From NCBI GenBank assembly GCA_050732575.1, contig JBOHRF010000360.1, positions 1-5,478 of the forward strand: DNA of 5,478 nt. The letters run 5' to 3'. The DNA is from JBBDWZ01 sp050732575. GTDB lineage: Bacteria > Gemmatimonadota > Gemmatimonadetes > Longimicrobiales > RSA9. Positions 1 to 5,478 of the stretch are shown here, piece by piece (within the stretch, counting starts at the first letter, position 1; every line of letters begins with the position of its first letter). The position numbers were made by a program, and so were the translations under genes. Under the pieces are notes generated by a model, which saw only the letters and a program-made list of their open reading frames with translations, was not told the origin of the DNA and ran no database searches.

Positions 1-415
1 CTCGCCTACCCAGATCACACGCTCTCGATCATGGTCAACCACGACCGTCAGGTACTTGTGATGGCGACGATAGCTGATCTCATCCACGCCGATCCGGCGT
101 ACCCCCTCGAACCGGCTCTCGTCCAGCTGCTCGGCAACCAGACGCCGTGCTATGCTCCCCACGGTAAGCCACGAGATGTCACTCAACCTCGCCACGGCGG
201 TGTGATTGAGCTGTTGCGTGAGAAAACCGACCACGTCCTCAAACACACGGGTGAAAGCACTCCCGGCACGCGCCCAGGGGACCGCATTCCGGACAGGCCA
301 GCAACCGAAATCGTCGGCCAATCTGGATCACCAACGCGTCACCCTCGAAACAGCACCCCTTGACCCAAAGACCGGGCAAACCGATCATCCGATTCAGCAA
401 CGTAGTCACGCGCAC
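1..415 (-). pseudogene. ISL3-family transposase, N-terminal part, frame-broken and cut by window edge
   Basis: This is a remnant of an IS transposase that would catalyse DDE-type transposition of an ISL3-family element. On the minus strand the first frame reads VRVTTLLNRMIGLPG, then FEGDALVIQIGRRF and CPECG, which is the usual ISL3 N terminus ending in the first zinc-finger knuckle. That frame stops at 239-241. From about 283 down to base 1 the homology continues in another frame: VPWARAGSAFTRVFEDVVGF, then VARLSDISWLTVGSIARR, then RRIGVDEISYRRHHKYLT. The Asp of GVDEIS (bases 82-84) matches the first catalytic Asp of the ISL3 DDE domain. In the family about 40 residues, including a second Cys/His knuckle, separate CPxCG from VPWAR; here they are absent, so a deletion probably caused the frame change. 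I chose GTG at 413-415 because GGAGAG (minus strand, 423-428) lies 7 nt upstream; an ATG at 464-466 is also in frame. The catalytic C terminus lies beyond the left edge. Family identity is confident; loss of function is likely. Confidence 0.82.
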
Positions 416-570
416 CGGTACGCTCTCCAGGTTGATGGCCGTTCTCGGAAGGAACTGGCTTATCATACCTGTCGGACTGCCGGTGCGCTCTTTTTCTGCT
501 ACGCTATCCTCAGCGCAGTGTACCTTCGCACCCTCGATGCGCAGCTACACTCGTATTAGGAGAACCCGTT

Positions 571-593
571 TTTTCTTACGGATTTTCTTACGG
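571..593. repeat. Two tandem copies of TTTTCTTACGG at the end of the trehalose gene
   Basis: TTTTCTTACGG occurs at 571-581 and again at 583-593, a 12-bp period in an AT-rich island of an otherwise GC-rich window. The second copy contains the stop codon of the trehalose gene (588-590 on the minus strand). Because of the duplication another TAA lies 12 bases further downstream in the same frame. The repeat sits between the arms of a 7-bp inverted repeat, AACCCGT (563-569) and ACGGGTT (590-596), with a 20-nt loop. In the direction of the trehalose gene no U-run follows this stem, so it is a poor intrinsic terminator. The spacer 416-587 holds no other gene I can support. It should contain the terminal inverted repeat of the ISL3 element, but I could not place it. 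Confidence 0.6.
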
Positions 594-2777
594 GTTTTCA
601 ACAGCTGCGAAATATTGTGCCAGCTTGTGCAGGAAGGTTTGTACCTCGGTCACGTCGCGCAGCGAGTAATGGGCGTGGGTGGAGCCGGGCGCAGACGCCA
701 CGACAACGCCGATGCCACATTGCGCGATAGCGCGGAAGGCATCTTCATCGGTGACATCATCACCGATGAAGATGGGCAGCGCGGAGCCGTTGCCTGCGCT
801 CAGCGCTTCCATCAGCCAGAGCACGGCGCGGCCTTTGTCCCAGGCAACGGCGGGCCGCAGCTCGAGCACGCGTTTGCCGTGCAGCCGTTTCAGACCGGGC
901 CGACCTTGCAGCACATCGTCCACGGCGGCGAGGACCTGCGGCACCTCACGGCGCTCCACCAGGCGGTAGTGCACGGCGACGGAGAAGCCTTTGTCTTCGA
1001 TGAGCGCGCCTGCAATGTTGGCCGTGCGCTGGCGCAATTCGCGCGCGGCCTCGCGCAGCGCACCGATGAATTGTGCGCCCACCTGGTGTATGACGCCATC
1101 GGGGCCGGCAATGTCGAAGCCGTGACTGCCCGCGTAAATCAGCTCGGGTATACCGACGCAGTCCATCAGGTCCTCACGTCCGCGCCCGCTGACTACCACG
1201 ATGGTTACGGTTTCACGCAACTGCCGGAGCGTGCGCTTCATGACATCGGAAAGACGCGCTTCTTCCGGCCGCTGTGCCAGGGCGGTGAGCGTGCCGTCGT
1301 AATCCAGGAAAACGATGGGTCGCTGATCGGCAAACTGCGCGGTCAGCGCGTGCCAGGCAGCAAGGGCATTGGGAATGGCGGGCCTCCGATCGGTCCGTTG
1401 CAGCGCATCCAGGAACGATGACACCCAAAGCTGGACGTCCTGGTCAAAGACCTGTGCACGTAGCGTGCGCATGCGTGCACGCCGATCATTGCGCGTCATG
1501 GTCAGGGCTCGATGATACTGCTCGGCCGTGGCCTCGATGTCGTAGGGGTTGACCAGCAGTGCATCGCGCAGCTCGGCGGCCGCGCCGGCAAACTCGGAGA
1601 GCACGAGCACGCCATCCTCATCGTCGCGCACAGCGACAAATTCCTTAGCGACCAGATTCATCCCGTCGCGCACAGGTGTTACCAGCAACACGTCGGCCGC
1701 ACGGTAGTAGCCAGGCAGCTTGGACTGGGGCACGCCGCGGTAAATGTAGTGCACTGGCATCCAGTAGGGTGTGCCGTAGGCGCCGTTCAAGTGGCCAACC
1801 TGGGCATCGACTTCGTCGCGGAAACGGCGATAGCTGCGCAGACCGGTGCGCGAGGGCACGGCAACTTGCAGCAGGCGCACGCGGCCTCGCCATTCCGGCC
1901 AGCGCTTGAGCAATTCCTCGAAGGCCAGCAATCGGCGCGGAATGCCTTTCGTGTAGTCGAGTCGATCGATGCCGACCAGGAGTTTGCCCGGGAAGTCTCT
2001 ACGCAGATCGGCGGTCAACGCGCCGATATCGGAATCCTTGGCGCGCTGTGCCAGTGCGCGCGTATCCACGCCCATGGGAAAGACGCCCAGCCTGATGCGC
2101 CGATCGTCACACTGCACACCATCGGGTTGCACGCCCACACCCAACAAGCGGGCCAGCGTGGTGGCGCAATGACGGCGGTACGATTCGGTGTGAAAGCCAA
2201 TCAAATCGGCACCGAGCAAACCTTCGAGCAGCTGTTCGCGATTGGGCAGCGTGGCGAACAACTCGTAGGCTGGAAATGGAATGTGCAGAAAGAAGCCAAT
2301 GCGTGCATCGGGCAGCTCGCGCCGAATCATGGCGGGCGTGAGCATGAGCTGATAGTCGTGCACCCAGATCAGGTCGCCCGGCCGGTATTGCTCGACCACG
2401 GCCTGGGCAAAGCGCTGGTTGGCCGCGACATAATCGGTCCAGCCCTCCACACGCAGCGGCACACGTCCGGCCAGGTAGTGGAAGAGTGGCCAGAGCACGC
2501 CATTGGCAAAGCCTTCGTAGTAACGGCGCACCTCACGTGCAGTCAGGTATACAGGCACAATGCGGAGATCAGCAAAACGCCGTTTCAGCTGCGCGCGCGT
2601 CTGCTCCGTGTCCGGCTCGAGTGGTCCAGGCCAGCCAATCCAGAGGCCGCCGTTCCGTTCGTGCGCGTCACGCAGGCCGGTGGCCAGTCCGCCGACACTG
2701 CGTTCGACGCGGACACCTTCGGGTCCCGAGACAAGCGTGACCGGCAGGCGGTTGGAGACGAGAATCAGTCGACTCAT
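588..2777 (-). CDS. otsA/otsB: Bifunctional trehalose-6-phosphate synthase / trehalose-6-phosphate phosphatase (OtsA-OtsB fusion)
   Basis: This cytoplasmic enzyme of 729 residues should carry out both steps of the OtsAB pathway: UDP-glucose plus glucose-6-phosphate to trehalose-6-phosphate, then dephosphorylation to trehalose, an osmo- and stress-protectant. The GT20 synthase domain spans about residues 3-465. Visible marks are SNRLP with Arg10, the VGGLATGL loop (28-35), WIGWPG (46-51), LWPLFHY (95-101), VHDYQLML (139-146), HIPFP (165-169), GFHTE (194-198), GIDRLDYTKGI with Arg272 and Lys277, and VRDGMNLVAKEF with Asp371 and Glu379 for the nucleotide sugar. The HAD phosphatase domain spans about 485-725: DYDGT (492-496, nucleophile Asp492 and acid Asp494), SGR (530-532), Lys648 in WDKGR, and the acidic metal motif GDDVTDED (672-679). 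All key residues of both domains are present and the frame is unbroken, so both activities are expected. The ATG at 2777 begins directly with the conserved MSRLILVSNRLP and has no clear Shine-Dalgarno. The gene is monocistronic here, with a divergent broken regulator upstream and a broken transposase downstream. Confidence 0.97.
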   Translation of the reverse strand: MSRLILVSNRLPVTLVSGPEGVRVERSVGGLATGLRDAHERNGGLWIGWPGPLEPDTEQTRAQLKRRFADLRIVPVYLTAREVRRYYEGFANGVLWPLFHYLAGRVPLRVEGWTDYVAANQRFAQAVVEQYRPGDLIWVHDYQLMLTPAMIRRELPDARIGFFLHIPFPAYELFATLPNREQLLEGLLGADLIGFHTESYRRHCATTLARLLGVGVQPDGVQCDDRRIRLGVFPMGVDTRALAQRAKDSDIGALTADLRRDFPGKLLVGIDRLDYTKGIPRRLLAFEELLKRWPEWRGRVRLLQVAVPSRTGLRSYRRFRDEVDAQVGHLNGAYGTPYWMPVHYIYRGVPQSKLPGYYRAADVLLVTPVRDGMNLVAKEFVAVRDDEDGVLVLSEFAGAAAELRDALLVNPYDIEATAEQYHRALTMTRNDRRARMRTLRAQVFDQDVQLWVSSFLDALQRTDRRPAIPNALAAWHALTAQFADQRPIVFLDYDGTLTALAQRPEEARLSDVMKRTLRQLRETVTIVVVSGRGREDLMDCVGIPELIYAGSHGFDIAGPDGVIHQVGAQFIGALREAARELRQRTANIAGALIEDKGFSVAVHYRLVERREVPQVLAAVDDVLQGRPGLKRLHGKRVLELRPAVAWDKGRAVLWLMEALSAGNGSALPIFIGDDVTDEDAFRAIAQCGIGVVVASAPGSTHAHYSLRDVTEVQTFLHKLAQYFAAVENP
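740..774. repeat. Perfect 15-bp inverted repeat within the phosphatase active-site codons
   Basis: CATCTTCATCGGTGA (740-754) and its exact reverse complement TCACCGATGAAGATG (760-774) are separated by 5 nt. Read on the minus strand they encode IFIGD and TDEDA, the two halves of the HAD motif IFIGDDVTDEDAF of the trehalose phosphatase domain. In the mRNA this would form a strong hairpin with a very short loop. The structure is directly visible. A role is not shown, and the symmetry may be a by-product of the conserved acidic motif and codon choice. Confidence 0.85.
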
Positions 2778-2791
2778 GACGATCGCCGGCG

Positions 2792-2797
2792 ATTATA
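2792..2797 (-). promoter_or_regulatory. Possible -10 box (TATAAT) of the trehalose gene
   Basis: On the minus strand a perfect TATAAT lies 14 nt upstream of the trehalose gene ATG (2777), standing out in GC-rich surroundings. A transcript starting about 7 nt after it would carry only a few bases of leader, which fits the lack of a Shine-Dalgarno before that ATG. I see no TTGACA-like -35 at normal spacing and no TGN extension directly before the box, so chance occurrence is a real alternative. Confidence 0.35.
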
Positions 2798-2877
2798 GGG
2801 CATGAGCCGGTGGGGCCGCTACCCGGCAGCGGGGTACCTACTTGTCCGTTCCTCTAGTATTGACCCGATTGAAAACC

Positions 2878-5261
2878 ATGTCGGCCGAGTTCATGCCCCC
2901 GCGGGCGGCGCGCTTGCCCGCCCAACTCACGCATTTCGTAGGACGCACGCGCGAGTTGGCCGACGTGCAGCGTTTGCTGATGTCCACACGGCTGTTGACG
3001 CTGACCGGAGTGGGTGGCAGTGGCAAGACGCGGCTGGCAGTGGAAGCGGCGGCCGCGACGGCGAGCCAGTTTGCCGATGGCGTGACCTGGATCGAGCTGG
3101 CCGCGCTCAACTCGGCCGCGCTGGTTCCACAACACATCGCATCGGCGTTGGGCATGCGCGAGACGCCCGCTCATACGGCCACCGATCTGCTGGTCCAACA
3201 TTTTCACGAACGGGCCGCGCTTCTGATCCTGGACAATTGTGAGCATGTAGTGGAAGCGTGCGCAGCGCTGTTGATCAGCTGCTGCGCGGCTGTTCGCAGC
3301 TCACCATCCTGGCCACCAGCCGGGAAGCACTGGGCGTGAGTGGTGAGCGGGCCTGGTTAGTGCCGCCGCTCTCATTGCCCGATCGCGCTGTGCCAAGCGT
3401 GCACGCGGCATCGGATGCGGAAGCCGTGCAACTCTTTGTGGATCGCGCGCAAAGCGCGCTTCCCAGCTTCGCGTTGACGGAGGCCAACGCAGCGGCCGTG
3501 GTGCGCATCTGCAGGCGACTGGATGGGATCCCGCTGGTCATCGAGCTGGCCGCCGCACGCATGCGTATGCTGGCGCCCGGCGAGATTGCCGATCGGCTGG
3601 ATGACACGTTCAAGCTGTTGTCCACGGGCAATCGCACGGTACTGCCCAGACACCGCACGCTGCGCGAAGCGATGGATTGGAGTTACGCACTGCTGACCCA
3701 GCAGGAAAAGCTGCTGTTGCATAGACTGGCAGTCTTTGCAGGTGGCCTCACGCTCGAGGCGGCAGAGGCGATTGTGCGGGCGGTCAGCTCGAGCCAGGCG
3801 AGATACTGAACACGCTCTCCGCGCTGGTCGACAAATCGATGGTGGCCGTGCGCGCTGGCGCGGGCAGTACACGCTACCGCTTGCTCGAAATCATGCGCCA
3901 GTACGCACAGGACAAACTGGACATGACAGGAGAGACCGAGGACGTGCGCACCCGTCACGCACGCTACTTCCTCGATCTCTCCGAAGCTGCAGCACCCTCG
4001 TTGTGGGGTGGCGCGAGCGACGTGCAGTTGGTGGCACGACTGAGTGAAGAAGCCGATAACCTGCGCGTCATGGCCGATTGGTGCGCAGTACAGCCTGAAG
4101 AACGTATGGTCCTGGCATTGCGGCTGGCATTGCGCTGCAATGGTTCATGTTTGCGCGCGGCTGGTTCCGTGAAGGACGGGCGCGCATGACAGCAGCCCTT
4201 GCGCTGCCCATCGCTATCGATGACCTGTTGCGCGCGCGCGCGCAAACCACGCTGGCCGCGATCGCACTGTGGCAGGGTGATATGCAAGCTGTGCCGCTCT
4301 GATCGAGCCAGCTCTGCCCGTGTTGCGCGAGCGGGACCCCGTTCTACGCCTACGCACTGGCCAACAAAGGCGCTGCTACGGCACTGAATGGCGACCCACA
4401 CGGCGCGCAGCCCATCCTGGCCGAGGCGGTTGAAGCGGCGAGCCGACAGCCCCTACGCGTGTTGTACGCCATCACACACTACTGGCAGGCGGTGGCCGCG
4501 TGCGCGCGCGCCGACTATGACCTGGCCTACCAGTCGTTTGATGTGGGTGTGCGCATTGGGCGCGCCATGAACAACGTCCCGTCCACTGCCCACCCGCTGA
4601 GTGCATTGGGCCGAATGCTGGTGCAACGCAATCAACTGGGTGATGCGACGATCGCGGTCACCATGCTGACCGAAGCACTCGAGCTGCATCGCAGCAGTGA
4701 GGACCGCTGGGGTATCGCCGGCTGCTTCGAGGGATTGGCCGGTGCGGCCTTGGCGCTGGGTGAACCCGCGCGCACGGTAAGACTGCTGGGCGCGGCCCAC
4801 GCGTTACGCGAAAGCATCAGCGCTCCGCTGCCGCCTGCCGAACGCATCGATTTGGAGGGCAAACAGGAAGCGGCCAGGTCTGCGCTGGGCGAGGCCGCAT
4901 TCCTGCGCGCGTGGTCGGAGGGCAGCAACTTTCGTTGAGCGCAGCCATTGCCTTCGCCCTGCGCGAAGAGCAGGGTTCGCCCGCGCAAAACGGATCGGTG
5001 GAACCGGCTCGCCGCGAAGCCGTGGCGCCCGCCGCCGATCTGCGCGTAGAAGCGCTCGGCCCACTGCGCATTTTCCGCGGCGCTGTGCCACTCGACGGCG
5101 ATGCCTGGCGCTCCAGCAAAGCCCGTGAGCTCATCTACACCCACCAGAACGAACGGGGTGCCGCCATCCGATTGTACCAGAAGCTTGTGAAATTGCTGCA
5201 CGACGAGCTCGATGCTGAGCCCGAACCCCAAACCGTCGCGCTCTTCCAGAAAACCCAGTAG
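2878..5261 (+). pseudogene. Decayed ATPase-TPR-SARP transcriptional regulator (NB-ARC/AfsR-like) with six frame changes and a deletion
   Basis: The remains of one large signal-transduction ATPase/transcription activator. The first frame (ATG 2878; ATG 2893 and TTG 2842 are alternatives) gives LTHFVGRTREL, the Walker A GVGGSGKT (residues 44-51) and Walker B LLILDNCEH (115-123). Homology then moves to frame 3 near 3270 (LTILATSREALG, GIPLVIELAAARM at about 3525, LREAMDWSYALL, LHRLAVFAGG), and to frame 2 near 3775 (LVDKSMV, YRLLEIMRQYAQDKL, RHARYFLDL, EADNLRVMADW). It moves to frame 1 near 4130 (LQWFMFARGWFREGRA, ALWQGDMQA), to frame 3 near 4296 (ALIEPALPVLRERDP), and to frame 1 near 4340 (AYALANKGAATALNGD, then TPR-like helices, RTVRLLGAAHALRE). 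Near 4933 it moves to frame 3 (LSAAIAFAL), ending in a SARP-like piece: VEALGPLRIFRGAVPLDGDA, SSKAREL, then LYQKLVKLLHDELDAEPEP. The winged-helix core and most of the BTAD domain between those pieces are missing (junction about 5140). No intact product is possible. The gene diverges from the trehalose gene across a 100-bp spacer. The family call is firm; the original target genes are unknown. Confidence 0.88.
4228..4245. repeat. 18-bp perfect palindrome with alternating GC tract
   Basis: TTGCGCGCGCGCGCGCAA is a self-complementary stretch built on seven GC dinucleotides. It lies in the TPR-coding part of the broken regulator, where it reads LRARAQ in the local homologous frame. Alternating CG tracts can adopt Z-form DNA and are prone to slippage. 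Here it is most simply explained by Arg/Ala codons in a GC-rich gene; no function is inferred. Confidence 0.5.
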
Positions 5262-5402
5262 AAAGCTCTTCCCCCAGTAAGCGCCTGGTAAGCGGCTCTT
5301 TCTTCCGTTGTTAAGCCCGCGGTAATCGGTCGTCCCTATCGTTTTCGCCAGGAGATCGGCTCGATTTCACGCAAACGAGACTTTACACGCCGAAACACGT
5401 TC

Positions 5403-5410
5403 AAGGAGAG
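5403..5410 (+). promoter_or_regulatory. Shine-Dalgarno sequence for the gene at 5415
   Basis: AAGGAGAG, with the core AGGAG ending 6 nt before the ATG at 5415, is the best ribosome binding site in the window and fixes that start. The spacer 5262-5402 upstream holds two copies of GTAAGCG (5277-5283 and 5288-5294). I found no convincing -35/-10 pair or terminator in it, although the new gene must be transcribed from somewhere in this stretch or by read-through. Confidence 0.8.
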
Positions 5411-5414
5411 AATC

Positions 5415-5478
5415 ATGCAGTACCGTAGTTACATCGGTCGCGGTGCGCTTGTGCTGGGTGCGGCCCTGGTCGCGCTGA
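5415..5478 (+). CDS. Start of an exported or membrane protein, cut by the right edge
   Basis: Only 21 codons lie inside the window: MQYRSYIGRG followed by ALVLGAALVAL. The short N-terminal part carries Arg4 and Arg9 and is followed by an uninterrupted hydrophobic run of Ala, Leu, Val and Gly, the pattern of the n- and h-regions of a Sec signal peptide or a first membrane helix. No cleavage site is reached. The strong AAGGAGAG site 4 nt upstream and the open frame up to the edge support a real gene. Nothing in this fragment identifies the family, so the mature protein's function cannot be stated. It is separated by about 150 bp from the end of the broken regulator and is probably an independent transcription unit. 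Confidence 0.75.
   Translation, partial: MQYRSYIGRGALVLGAALVAL

Noticed and set aside
31..363. Plus-strand open frame of 110 codons
   Set aside because: The opposite strand reads clear ISL3 transposase motifs here, so this is a shadow.
360..1421. Plus-strand open frame of 353 codons
   Set aside because: It lies antisense to the phosphatase half of the trehalose gene, has no recognisable motif, and is explained by third-position GC bias.
1512..2798. Plus-strand open frame of 428 codons
   Set aside because: It is antisense to the synthase domain, whose conserved GT20 motifs on the minus strand leave no doubt about the coding strand. It has no domain of its own.
2816..2832. Small inverted repeat CCGCT/AGCGG in the divergent spacer as an operator
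   Set aside because: The arms are only 5 bp in GC-rich sequence, which is easily chance. Its position upstream of the TATAAT is suggestive but not enough.
2860..2865. TTGACC as a -35 box for the regulator
   Set aside because: At normal spacing the -10 position would fall inside the coding region after the ATG at 2878, and no matching TATAAT-like box is there.
3258..3809. Separate genes for the pieces of the regulator, or programmed frameshifting
   Set aside because: The pieces join at consecutive positions of one family without ribosome sites of their own. I see no slippery heptamer at the breaks, and six shifts in one gene are not plausible as programmed recoding.
5260..5303. AGAAAG/CTTTCT arms after the regulator's stop as a terminator
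   Set aside because: A 6-bp AT-rich stem with a 32-nt loop and no following U-run does not make a credible intrinsic terminator.

Overview
The window comes from a GC-rich bacterium whose taxon I cannot fix from the sequence. The reading frames show strong third-position GC bias, which also produces long antisense shadow frames. A large ATPase/TPR/SARP-type regulator and an ISL3-type transposase would fit a Chloroflexota- or Actinomycetota-like genome, or another GC-rich lineage, but this is only a hint.

Layout from left to right: (1) 1-415, minus strand, holds the N-terminal part of an ISL3-family transposase. It is broken by a frame change and an apparent loss of about 40 residues in the zinc-finger region, and it runs off the left edge. 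(2) 416-587 is a non-coding spacer with an AT-rich tandem repeat next to the stop codon of the following gene. (3) 588-2777, minus strand, is the one complete, intact gene: a 729-residue fusion of trehalose-6-phosphate synthase (GT20, OtsA-like) and trehalose-6-phosphate phosphatase (HAD, OtsB-like), which would make trehalose from UDP-glucose and glucose-6-phosphate. (4) 2778-2877 is a short divergent spacer with a TATAAT on the minus strand. (5) 2878-5261, plus strand, is the wreck of one large signalling/regulatory gene: an NB-ARC/AfsR-like P-loop ATPase, then TPR-like helical repeats, then a C-terminal SARP (winged helix plus BTAD) module. Its homology continues through six frame changes, and its DNA-binding end is cut out by a deletion. 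(6) 5262-5414 is a spacer ending in a strong Shine-Dalgarno. (7) 5415-5478 is the start of a new plus-strand gene beginning with a signal-peptide-like segment, cut by the right edge.

No undescribed working system is evident. The trehalose enzyme appears functional and stands alone between two decaying elements, a dead transposase downstream and a dead divergent regulator upstream. Whether the regulator ever controlled the trehalose gene is unknown; the divergent arrangement is the only hint. The most notable observations are the graded decay of the regulator, its unusual domain order with the SARP part at the C terminus, and a perfect 15-bp inverted repeat inside the phosphatase active-site codons.
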